Shown here: positions 22,401-34,644 of the stretch, in pieces
How positions within the stretch are numbered: position 1 is the stretch's first letter
How the letters are laid out: every line of letters begins with the position of its first letter
From: Rachycentron canadum
Lineage: Eukaryota > Chordata > Actinopteri > Carangiformes > Rachycentridae
Reading direction: 5' to 3'
Length of the DNA: 64,000 bases
NCBI GenBank assembly: GCA_038496675.1
Contig: CM076660.1
Span: 15,880,393-15,944,392, forward strand
Program-made: the position numbers and the translations under genes
Notes under the pieces: generated by a model
Seen by the model: only the letters and a program-made list of their open reading frames with translations
Told to the model about the DNA's origin: nothing
Database searches by the model: none

Positions 22401-22724
22401 AGCAAACCGCTGCATATTGTTTGCTGCTAGGTGGAATTAAGCTTTGTGTGCTGCTGTTATGGAGGGAGGGGGGTTGTGGGCATTTTGTGTGATATGGGCC
22501 ATTGACTGCTTTTTCCATAGCTCAGGAACAATAATGAGATTTTTTTTTTTTTTTTGCAGAATATCAGTGCCGCCATTCAGCGCACTGATTGTGTTTATGA
22601 AATTGTGCATACATCTCTCAATGCTGGAGCAGGGGATGGGAAAGCTATTTTCAAAACATTAGCAAATTGTTTTCTGTTATTGTGCAGAGATTGATAAGAG
22701 TATGTGTTTTCTGAACACACAGAT

Positions 22725-22751
22725 ACACACACACACACACATACACACACA
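22725..22751. repeat. (CA)n microsatellite, short
   Basis: Short CA repeat with single-base interruptions. Confidence 0.85.
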
Positions 22752-25700
22752 GGAAAATAAAACAAAAAAATAAAAAGCGTGCTGTTGTGGCTTGGGGTTG
22801 CCTACTACTCTTACAATCCACTAAAAAGGAAAAGCCTACTTAAAAAACTATAAACTGTATTACCTCTCCTTCGTACTGCTGTAACCGCAGTAAATCGAAT
22901 TGTTTCTTTGTACAGGTTTAGGTGTATTTCTACCATAAAATCTTCTGAGAATAGTGCAGTATAATTCACTATTATACACTTTATGTGCCTGCTGATTATT
23001 ACTTAATTTACTCATATACATCATGCATTTGATATATTGCTGCATTACTGTGCTGCTTATCAAATCTTTCTGGTGAGATGTAGAAATGACCTTGAGCTTG
23101 ACCTTGCCTTGGAAATCTGCAGTGTATCTATCATGAGCCGATATTGAGACAAATTACCTAAGATTTCACACAAATCACCTTTTATCTGGCAAAGACCTTT
23201 GTGTGGCAGCGTTAACCAATGAAAATGCTTTCTTTCTTTTTAATGACAGTTTATCACACCTGGATCACAGCGAGCTGTGATGTGGCTCTTTGTTGAGCGA
23301 AAGGCTCCTGCTATTACTCAGACTTGACCATAAATCCTCCAAATACAGAATGAAAGCTATTAAACTCATAATAAATAAATAAATGAATAAAAATAATGCT
23401 CCCATCTGTATGGCTTTTTTTTGTTTCTGTTTTTAGAGCTAATTAATGTCTTTCTGAACCATGAAGACAAGAAAATTATTGTATTGTGATGAAAAATAAT
23501 CAGCATGAAGATATTGTATTTTTGGTTTGTACTGCATTAAATGTTCTGATGTAAAATGTCAGAATGTGTTCAGCTAAAACAACATTGGATTTATCAGGCC
23601 TCTTGACCCAATGGCTGTAAACAGTCTTTCCACCTACACATGAATTAAGTCGTCTCTCATTAATTTAATTGCTGTCCTATGGTTTTGAGCTGCTTCTGTA
23701 CAGACAGCTCTGATATGCTCAAATCTCACTGGGTTTTTTTTTTTTTTTTTTTTTTTTCAAAAGAAGAGATTACAGGCGGTAAAGTTAGCTTTAAAAAACA
23801 GAAATTTACAGCACCCATCCAAGTAATCATTAGTCTATTCGTAATGATCCTATCAGAACCAACACTCCCCCTCTTTTGGCATTTACTTTGTATTTTTGCT
23901 CTGTCCTCCAGTGATAATTGACACTCATACCTGTGTCTACAGTGTGTTGCTCACTAGTTCGCTCTCAGGCAGCTATCGATTCTGGAGCATTGGATCCATG
24001 AAGACAGGGAACAGACAGCTGCATCCGCTGTGATCCGGGCCAAAACTGATGGCCTTTGTAAACATGCAATGCCTCATCTGCTGGATAATATGAGAGAAAA
24101 GAGGGGATGTGAGATGTGGATTTTCTGAGTCAGTTAGCTCATGGCCTTGTCTGCTTTCATACTGCTGGCTTCATACAATTCACAAATTACTGAGACTATA
24201 ATGACTTTGATTTAAGAAAGATGTTTCTTTTCTGTGTGAAAAACAGTCTCCTCTCTGCATTTTACCATTGACCATAAAGGGCTGGGGATAGTGAATGAAT
24301 TTTCTTTATTCCACTTCAGTGATGATGAAGTGTTTTGTGAAATGAACAAATATTACATTAGAAAATTTGACTAAATAAGTAGAACATGTATAGATACAAA
24401 CAAACTCAAACTTAATTTTCTTAAGCTCATTAATTCTATATTTTTGAGATTTCATAGAGAGACATCACACCAGCTGTCCTCAGTATCTCTTATATAATGA
24501 AAAGGTGAAATGAGCTTGAGAAGTATTTCTAAAAAATAAAATGAAACAACGAGAAGGAGCCAATAAATAAATAAACAAACTCAACAGTCTCACATCACAG
24601 CACGCTGCTGTTTGTTTCTTATCTTCACCTTCTCAAAAACAATCCAGGGACCAATTTCACATAGGAAGCTGTCTGCGTTCTTGGCTGCAGACTATTTGCC
24701 ATTCCCAGAAGGTCATTTGGTTAATGCACATTTGAGTTTTCATGGACTCTTAACTAGTTTTTAATCAGCAATTATTAGTGAATTGGAAGGCTGTGCAGGC
24801 GCATGACTCTGTGCTGGCGGGAGAGTGCCCATCAATGTCACGTCAATTTCCATGCCAAGGGCTACATTAGGCCTGGAGTCTGGGAGGAAACAGCCACCTG
24901 AGTGCCTCATCTCCCCATCCACCACAGTGTTCCCATCAACTATTGACTCTATTACACAGCTCTGTCAAAAAAATTTTCCGCTTCAAAAGAAGGGCAACCA
25001 TTACATGGCTGTGCAGGGAGATAATTTAGTGATGCACATAAAATTAAGGGCATATCCATTGAACATTGCTCATTATTGCACTTGAATTCCTACAATGTCA
25101 GGCTTGTGTGAGGATCCTGGATGCTTCCCAACCTTTCATTCCATTCCCATTTTCAAGGTATAAACACAGCTTGATTATTTAAGCTTATGTACTATATAAA
25201 TAGCTGTCATTTTCATCTAAATCTAACCTACCTGTAATTGGCAATTAAACATGCCAGCATCTCAGACTAGCTCTTAATTACCGTTAATAAATGCAGAGGG
25301 GGCCTGAGGTGTCCTCGCAGGCTGATGATAGGGGATGTGAGTCTCCTGCAGCACCACATCACAGCATGAATATGCATGGCGAGCCAGGTATTCTTCAGCT
25401 CTCTTCTCTGCCTTTCAGACTGACGCACACGGAGGTGGCAGCAGTCCGCCTCTTGAACTACCACTTCTTCATTACACCTCCACAGCGGCCGGAGCCGTTG
25501 TTGCCATGCTGCATCCTCGCAGTGGCATTTCTGCACACTGTGGCTTGTTTGTGTTTGCCAGGAGCTGTCACATTCAGCCTGTTAGCACTGGCCCATGGGA
25601 AATTTACACAGAGCCACTGGTATGAGGTGAAGCCATCAAATGAGCTGGTGACATGCTGCTCTATGCACACATATCCTGTAAAGTTTATGTGCATGTGTGT

Positions 25701-26463
25701 CACTGTGTGAATGTGTATGCTGCCAGTCAAAAGTTGGCTTGGTCTAGGTGCCATTTGAGCTTTTCAGGTCAAATGTCAAGATACTATAGATGCAAAATTA
25801 TTGGAAGCACCCTAGAAATGTAGTAAAATGTTCAAGTGAAATTATAATAAAAAATGTGACACATTTTCATAGCCTGGGTCCTTGTGCTCGAATATTTTCA
25901 ATAGTATTTCAACTTTAAAACAAAATTAAATTCCACAGATTAATAACAGCTTCCTTTTCTCCACTGTGATCTGACATTTAGCTCTATAATGACTGCTGAT
26001 TGTCTCATGGTGTTCCACCAAAGACCTGAATCCTCGTATTTAAGGGCCAGTGAGTGCCGAGCTCTCTGATCATAATGGCACTTTTAATTAGCACTTAATT
26101 AAAGGCAGGTGGACTGGAAAGGTCAGCCAGTTAGGCCTGTAAGTTAAAAACACAGACACAGGCAGGATCAGCTGTTTGATGAATTTGTCTGCTAATTACA
26201 GTGATCGAGTTCTGGACAGACCTCAGTCAGGTCTGCTGCACATTATTTGAAAAAAAAAAATCACTCAGACATTTTTCAGTCCTTTTAAATGTATTTGTAT
26301 TTATATCTATTTACACTGCGCTTACAGTCATTTTATATCTGTATCGCTTGGGATTCAATCAAATAGGTCATAGTTTCCACTAATTTAGAGTAAATTCAAC
26401 ATTGGGATTTCACCAAAAAATCCAAAGCCATTTAAATTGCAGTATTAATGTATATATACATGA

Positions 26464-26523
26464 GCATAAACCATGATGTATAAGCAGATTAAATACAACC
26501 TGCTTATACATCATGGTTTGTGT
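26464..26523. repeat. Hairpin: 20-bp perfect stem, 12-nt loop
   Basis: The left arm AAACCATGATGTATAAGCAG (26468-26487) and its exact reverse complement (26500-26519) flank ATTAAATACAAC. Four more pairs, two of them G-T wobble, extend the stem to about 24 bp. The size is compatible with a short microRNA precursor or the remains of a palindromic MITE. I do not recognise either arm as a known microRNA. Confidence 0.85.
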
Positions 26524-27796
26524 GAAATGTCTGTATGTTGTGTGTGCACATACCTCATGACTGGAGCTCCACACTGTTAAAGAAAGCAAAAAAAAGTGAA
26601 ACAATGGTCCAAACTGTAAGCTGGATGATCATTGTGCTCATTACACAAACACAGAGTACAAAAAAAAAAAAAAAATGCACTGTGATGTGATCTAAACTTG
26701 TAGCACCTCGGCTCTGAAAAACAGAGCTGGGACCAGTATCGATCTCAGTCAGCATTATAGATCACCTTGTCTGAATGAGTGATGAAGCTGTTGCACTGTT
26801 AGTCTCACCTGAAAAGCACCCGCATTAAAAATCTTGATCCCTGAATGTCAGTGGAACATTAATATGTTTAACAGTCTATCACAGTTAACATGCACAAAAA
26901 GATCTTTTGACTCTGCTGGTGAATAATCACAACATATTTAATTATATACTTAAGACATACAGCACAAACTAAAGTCACTGTAGAGAAAGTAGAATAATCC
27001 AGGTAGAAACCAGCCGGCAAGAGCTGGCATAGTCTTTATCTCTAGGAGAAAGAAAAGGAGTCAAGTAGTCTAAATGATTTTTACATTTTCAGAGGTTCAA
27101 TCCTAAAAATGACTCAGAATCAGATTTTAGTTTTTGGCACCTGAAATGAAATTCTCCATCTCAGGTTAAAGTAGAGCCGATCACACTGTGACAAACACAT
27201 CAAAGGCAAGGCTTAATATCTTCTGATTGTGTCTCTCTGCTATTGAAATCGCCTGTCATGCAGCAGCCTGTTTGCTCATCTACTCATCACATCCTCAGCC
27301 GTTTACACACTGAGCCTCAGCTAATATTGATGCTCTCCATGTGAAACTGCTGATGGAAAAAAAAGCACTGGTGGTTTTTCCTGAAAGCGCTGCATCTTGT
27401 CAAGCACTGGGAGAGACCACTGAGGGGCAGCAGAATTACACGCCAGTGCTTGTTTGTTCACCGTTTCCCCGAATGCATCTTAGTAGTCAGACTCTATTAA
27501 TCCTGCTGACTTAAGAGTGACCTCGGAGGATCCCGGGGCCAACATGCCGAGTGTGTGGTTGAGTGAAAATGTGGAATGAGAAACTCCTTAAATACACTTA
27601 ACAGTCCTGCCCAGCACTGCCAAGTGTCCGGTTATGGGTTTGTTGGCAGATGCTAAACAGTATGGAAAGTGTCTCTTTGATGTGATGGTTCACTTTATAA
27701 TTACACGTGACATGTTGAGATAAATATAATACAAAAATCATATTAAATCAATAAAAATACAGTGAAACACTGAAAACAAGTAATATAACAATTCAG

Positions 27797-27811
27797 TTTA
27801 TTTTATTTATT
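27797..27811 (-). promoter_or_regulatory. msi2: Cluster of polyadenylation signals, candidate msi2 3' end
   Basis: TTTATT occurs at 27797-27802, 27802-27807 and 27806-27811, which are three overlapping AATAAA hexamers on the minus strand. They are the densest signals seen at the low-coordinate end of the msi2 3' region. Other TTTATT motifs occur between here and the stop codon, so earlier sites may also be used. Confidence 0.4.
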
Positions 27812-30800
27812 TTCCAGACAGACACATCAATTTCTGGACCACAGTAGAGGATGGAAACCTTTCACAGACATTTTTTTGTCAATATTATTATTTGAAAATA
27901 CAAATATAAAATTAGACTTTCCACATTTGATATGTGAGAGACCCCCATCCATTATTATTATTATCATTATTATTATTTTTTTTTAGTATATTTTACAACA
28001 GGGCTTAAGCAAGCCATATGATAACCTGAAAGATGCTTTCAGATGTCAGTCAAGTCTGTCTGTCTCTCGCCATAAAAAGTCGGTTAACATAAAAAAAAGG
28101 GGCAAGTGTTAGGAATGGGCAGACAGCAGTGAAGAGAGCTCTGTGCTCAGCCTGCAGAAACATGGAAGCACAGCAGAGCCTCACACTGCCGTCCATGCAG
28201 TCTGAAGAGCTTCCAGGCTCCCCTCTAGGCCATGCAGTCTGCTCCAAACTCGACAACACGCCAGGGGTGAACTCTCGTGTTGGTGAGCAAGCTAAACATG
28301 ACGATTTGACTATTATGAACCTTGGTGTAGCTGCGTGAGGGATATTCTGTATACAGCTGAGGTCTCCAGTCTAACGTTGTTCAAATGAGCAAGAAAATTG
28401 CAAATATATATTAATCTAAATACATATATATTGCAATTGTATGTATATATTTAGTAATGAGCATGGGTGAGATGGCAATGGTTTAGACTAAGGGGGAAAT
28501 TCACCCTGAAACACAACAGTACAGCTGAACTTGTGTTATTTCTGCCATCTTGTAGAGTTCAGTCTAGATTTGTGAACATGAACAGATCTTTGTTATATCC
28601 TGAAAGAAGAGAGGCGACACTAGAAATGGTGGTGTTAGTGAGAGTCACTTTGTGGACTGGGAGACTAACTTTGTGGTCACTGTGACAGTATCCAGTATCT
28701 CTCAGAGATAAGGGCACATTGTCTGGTTTAAAAACCATTAGCACCACTATGAATAAGCCTCTTTTGGGTATAAATACAATAACATTCAATGAACCTTCAA
28801 AGTCAGTCTAATTCATTAGAAATGGAGCAGAGCCTAAAACAGTTCTTGTCTGATGTCCCAGCTTTTGGGAGACAGTTGTTCATATTCAAAATGATGTGAA
28901 TCCAAGACGACAGAAATCTCAAAAGTGTGTGTGGTTTCAGGGTGGGACTTTCCCACAGCGGATGGGATCAATTGTTTGGCCATTGCCTAGCACTTGCCTC
29001 AAGATTCAAGTTTAAATGGATACGGTAGTACACTACAAATGTCAACACCTTCCAGGTTGACTTTTTTTCTTTTTTGATTATTTTTTTTCTTAAACCAAGA
29101 CCCCTCCCCTCTCCCCAAATGGATAAGCTAGTCTACTAAGATGTGTAACATTCATCAGCTGTAAACTGCTGTCAGTTTGAGATAAAATGAAATTACAGCA
29201 ACAGAGCCATGCTACCTTAAAGTCCAAGCTACAGGATCACAAAACAATTGAATAGTCAATTTTCTATATATCGTTTTAAGGGAAATGAGCCATTTCAAAT
29301 TGGGAAGGGGTTAATTACATTTAATACTTGTTCACTTGTTTGTCTTTCGGATGTAATGGCAATAAAGCTGCTCCTGGTCAGCTTCTTGTTCTGGTTTGTA
29401 GGAGGTTCAAGTTTATATTTTAATACAAATTTCAGATAAATTAAAGGGACAATGCAAATAAACAGGAGGAACACTTTGTTTGATCCTGTCGGAAGAAAAC
29501 TTGTACTCATAAACTGGTACTTAAATGATTGACTGACATTTGTATTTGTTGTTGGATATTTTACATTAAATACTATAATGTGCAATTAAGGTGAACATAA
29601 ACATTCATACTGGGAACAGGTTTTTAAATTTTTTCTTTTAATTAGTTTTAGCTTTTGTTTTTCTATAGTTTTGGGTAAATACTGTATTTTTCCTGCAATC
29701 AACTGCAATATTGACAGTGAAGTTAAATATTATTTTATTTGTAAAACATGTGGAATTTCATTTTGGGATGATTCAGCTTCGGCTATTATTTTATTACACA
29801 GTGTTTTGTATACTTGCTGGATTCATTGGAATAATTTGTCTATTAATGTCAAAGCTAACGAAGCTGCCATTACTGTACATACTGTGTGTAATGACAGTCT
29901 GTATTAGACGAGAAGAATAAATAGAGTCTGCTGATATTTATTATGTAATGTAATGTATGGTATTCATTTAAAACCTTGTGAGGTGAATTAAATAACTGAT
30001 ATAAAACCTAAATTATGTTTAAGTGTAATTGTACTAAAAAATAACCCAACCTGTGGAGTGTGCACACAGCTTGAGCTCAAAAAAACTGAATTGGCTTTAT
30101 AATTGGTTTGTTCTTGCTTCAAATACAGCAGCTTGTGTGAATCTACCAGGTCTGAATTCTGGACGGAAACTTTGAGTAATTCTCTTCCAATTTTGACCCA
30201 ATCTTTTCCAATCTTTAAATCACAGCTTCAGGTGGTGCTGGTCCAGTGTCATTGATTGGCCCAGATACACACCCCGTCTTTTAACACCTGCGCCTTTCCA
30301 GGTTTTCGGTGTTTAGCAAGTTTCTTTTTCATTTTTACAGTAATGCCTGTATAAAGTCAATATGTGTGAACAACATTGATAATGGATTCAAATAAAAAGA
30401 ATCTGAGATTAAAATAATTAAAATTGTTAATAAAGGTTTTGAGAGAAATAAGAGATCAGAAACAGTATTATTTAAAAAATAACTATGCCAGAGGCATGTG
30501 GGATATTTCCAAAGTGTACAAACATTAAAAGATAGAACAGGTCTTTTAAACATCACTATGACTGATATCATGACTATTGTGGTAATCATTGGTATGTTTC
30601 TTAAAAAAATATGAAATATTTTTTTACATAAAATGTTTTTCCATGATTATAGCTTGTGTCCCTCTTATAAAATAATCAAAATAAAAGTTTTGCATATCTA
30701 GCGTTAGCATTTAAGGTAGTATGGCACACCCCTTTTAAAACATTCAAGGGTGGGGATCCAAATAATGCCTTGTGTACAATTCCATCTTACAGCAACTGTT

Positions 30801-33800
30801 TCTCTATTGTTCATCCATGAGAGCTTTGGTTAGCTGAAACCATGTGAGAGTGGCAAAACCAAAACCAAAAATAAAACATACAGGGAATAAATTACAATGA
30901 ACCTCTATCAAAATAACTGTCTGCAAGTATCAGAATAACATGATCATTTAGAGAAAGGTCTATCTCGACTGGTCCTAAATCCACTATTCACTACAAGTAT
31001 TATATTAATGAGTCCTATATAACATCTACTTTGTAATTACAGGAGATAGAAAAAGAGCGCGATAGGGAGAGGGATAAATATGAGAGAAAGGAGAGGTAGA
31101 GCAAGGGAGAACAACAAAGAGCACTACACTGGTATCAAAGACAGCACTCTGTTTACAAGTTAACTGTGATTTCTTTACACACTAATGAAATACATGAATG
31201 ATCAACAAAAGATAGTAGGATCTCTGAGGATGGGGAATGGAAAGAGAGAAAGCAATGGATGCACAGTACATTTTAATAGTATATTACAATTATTAATATA
31301 TAAACCACAAAGTATCAATAAAACTCTGATTAAACTTGAAATCAGCAAAGAAGCATCTTTCTTTTTTTTTATAGTTTTGTATTTCTTATTTTCTTTTACA
31401 TTTGAACATTACAAGGGTTTTTTTTCTCTTTACTCTTTATATTATTACTTGATCACACCTCCATATCATTTACTTTAGAAGTATCCAGCATATTTCTTTA
31501 CCTGGTTGTTTTGAAATAAAAGAAATGAGACAGGAAGTGGGTAAAATGAAAACAACAAATACATGTGCAGCAGGTAAAGTATTTCATAATACACACCATT
31601 CATTCCATCAATGACGTTAAAAACTGGACTGCACTCCGGAGCATATTATTACTAAATGTTTTGTCATGAGTAAAATCATTGACCACACATACTGTGTAAA
31701 ACCTGGTGCAGCGACAGATAGTGAATAATTCAGTGTCATCTTTTGACCCTGTATAAATATCTTTCGATGAGGCATGGGTCTAATATATAAAGAAATCCAA
31801 GTGTACACTGCAACATATCAGTTACTATTTCCCAAGCTGTTATCTCACCACAAAACTTTGAAGTGTTTGTCGCGTCAAGAACACATTAATCCCAAAATCC
31901 TTCATACTATCCCAAAGCACAGGGCCGTTTAAAAAGCCAACATATACATGTGCAAATAGGAAAATGGCCTGTACTTTACTACTCACAGTGCAATGATTAC
32001 TCGCTTTATTACCTTTCAGTGTTTTCATTTGTTTTGCCACTATAGAATAAATTAAACCTGCCAATGATTCCACAATAGAACTCACAAAGGCTGAGGTATG
32101 GTATCAAAATGTTTACTTTCCTAATTCATTCAAAAAGAACTGATTCAGAGAACAAGCATTACATAAAGGCTCTAGCACAGAGCCCAGATATTGTGTTCCA
32201 AAAATGAATCAGGAACAAGCAGGATGAAACAAACAATAACATACATCTAACAAGTTCCTCTCAAGAGTATAAAAGTGTCAGGATGCACAGAGCACTGGAA
32301 AATGCCTGGTTCAAGTTCTAATCATCACATCTAAGTACAGTGTGCTTTGGATTAAATCGTCTTTTTTTTTTTCTCTCTCTCTCTTTGAAATGATACTGAT
32401 ATCTTAACAGTTAGACAAAAGATACCAATCAGGCTCTTTTCTTTTTTTTTTTATTTCTTAAAATTGTGTTGACTTAACTCACCATTTGTAAATTTGCTGG
32501 TATGACACTTGTAAAATTATTCAGCTTCAGTATTTACAGAGCAAGTGTGTTCTGTTTGTCTCTGGGGTCGTTATACCGTCTTCCAGCAGAAAAAGTATAA
32601 TAATAACTGTTTACAGCTTTTTCTTCTATTCACACGCTATAACATGTTCTTTTGACACACCATCACAAAAATATGCTATTCTCTCACTGAGTTGGTTATA
32701 TGCAGTGACTGGAATAATATGTACAGCTACATTTCTTTTTCTCAAGTTTGAATTCACAATGTAGTTATATGAAATTTGTTATAGCATATATATATATTTC
32801 TAAACAACAAAAACAACACTTATAAAAAAGGACCATAAAAATATTGGAGTCCTCTTTGTATTGCCCAAAAATAGGTAATTATGGTTAACAATGAGACATC
32901 ACAAGAAATAAAACAGCTACTAAGATTTATTACTTAGATACCTTCTTTAAATTTTCCTTAAAATTGAATTTTTTTTCTCTGAGTCTTTCTCCGAGCTTCT
33001 TTTTTTGAGGAAAGACCAAATGGAATATCCCATCATTTTTCCTTTACACTAATCGATACAAAGATGAAGACATGACTTGCAGATATTCTTGGCTATGACC
33101 CCCCGCACTTCAAACAAAATCCATTTACACAAATATACTAGATAAAATAAAATGACAAAAAATGAAGGTTAAACTAAAATGACTTTCTAAAAACTAATCA
33201 AAACAAAAGCTAACAGAGGAAGGAGATAGGTGAATGAGATTGACGTGAAACATCATACCAAACCAGGTTGTAAAGTTATAGGAGGTTTGGATTATAGTAC
33301 AGCAGTTGTTATTTTTCTGAGATGACTAACGTTTTCTTTTCTTCTTCATATGGTTCCGACTTTCGTTCTTTTTGCCTGGGTGACACTGTAGTGCTTGAAG
33401 TTGTATTAGCATCACCTGCACACAAAGCCAATTAGAAACTTCGTCCTGTCTTTCCTGGGCCACCAGATATACTCTGCTGGATAATAAAGAAAAAAAAAGG
33501 AACAGCAACAGCATTAGAAACAGCTCATTTTTACTGTACTCTGTAAGACTTCCTATGGCATTAAATGATAGAAATCTGTGGTCATTAATATGACGTTCAA
33601 ATGCAATATTCTGGATGACTACTGAGGTGCAATAGCATGAAACAAATGTGAAAGAAAATTTCATTAATTGCAGCAGGTCAAAACTTACTGTGGCTGCAGG
33701 CACAACATACATAATTACAGTATAAAACACTATGTATATTCACATTTCACAAGTCTATAGGTCTTCATTACATCACTTGTTAATTTAAGAATCATGCTCA

Positions 33801-34602
33801 TACATGTGCGGAAACTGTGAAGTCTTACAATAGGTGTAATGCTTAGATGGACTGATTTCTTAGCTGGAAATAAGCCATTATACAATAATTAAACACATGC
33901 AAAAATGAACTGAACACACATCACACATTTTCTCTACAAAAATAGCTGGAAGCAGATAAAAAGCTCAAGACATTCTGACTATACATGGAATAATGTTAGT
34001 AGTGAATAGGTACTGCAGAGACAAAATAATAATACTAATACTGTTTGGGAAACAGTTTCTAGATGATTGTGATTTTAGATTTTGCTTTCGTTGTGGTGGT
34101 GAAGAACTGTGATCATAGTTGTGTCCTTGAAGATCAAAAAATGAACTGATAACATGTCCTACTATAGAGTTAACAAATAAGTGACATATGGTTTGCACTA
34201 GTAATGAATGTGTAAGATTATTTAAGGTTGGAAACATCTGCACATGTTAATAAGAAACGAGAAAGAAAAAGTGCAGAACTGGTAGTATATGTGTGTGTGT
34301 GACTGAGTGGAACTTTTTCCGACACAAACAAAGTGACCAAGATGAATATTCTTGGAATGAAAGATAATATTTTCTTATTTTTTTGAGTGTTTTTGTTTTT
34401 TTGTTGTTAAGGCATCAAACAGACCATCCCGGGAGCAGATAAACCTTCCATCACACTCACACTTTACTACCAGCTCTGTCATGTTGTGAATAAACAATGA
34501 CTAAAGTGATGAACATCTATGAGATAGAGGAGAGAGAGACTGATAGAAATGCACAGTAAATAAAATGCAATACCTCTGATGAGATGGCAACCGGCCACCT
34601 GT
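27797..34602 (-). other. msi2: msi2 3' UTR (extent uncertain)
   Basis: Up to about 6.8 kb downstream of the msi2 stop without any supported gene. A long 3' UTR is known for mammalian MSI2. It includes ATT-repeat sequence (27951-27986), AT-rich palindromic sequence with TGTATATA-type motifs (28395-28455) and a 134-codon minus-strand frame at 33326-33730. That frame has no recognisable motif and is treated as chance. Confidence 0.5.
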
Positions 34603-34644
34603 TCAATGGTATCCATTTGTAAAAGCTGTTGCAATCAACGGGCC
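34603..34644 (-). CDS. msi2: msi2 terminal coding exon
   Basis: 42 nt, phase 0 start after TTTTAG. It encodes GPLIATAFTNGYH and TGA (plus-strand TCA at 34603-34605), identical to the recalled human MSI2 terminus. Confidence 0.95.
   Translation of the reverse strand, partial: GPLIATAFTNGYH

Larger units (their letters stand above)
19441..27790. other. nufip2-msi2 intergenic region
   Basis: About 8.3 kb between the convergent genes. No coding exon with splice or family support was seen. It contains poly(A)/(T) and (CA)n tracts (22725-22750), the hairpin at 26464-26523 and stretches resembling conserved non-coding DNA (24650-25560, 26020-26190, 27230-27420). Small reading frames on both strands have no recognisable motifs. 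Confidence 0.6.

Noticed and set aside
33326..33730. 134-codon minus-strand reading frame downstream of the msi2 stop
   Set aside because: It lies in the putative 3' UTR and has no start context, family motif or splice connection that fits Musashi-2.
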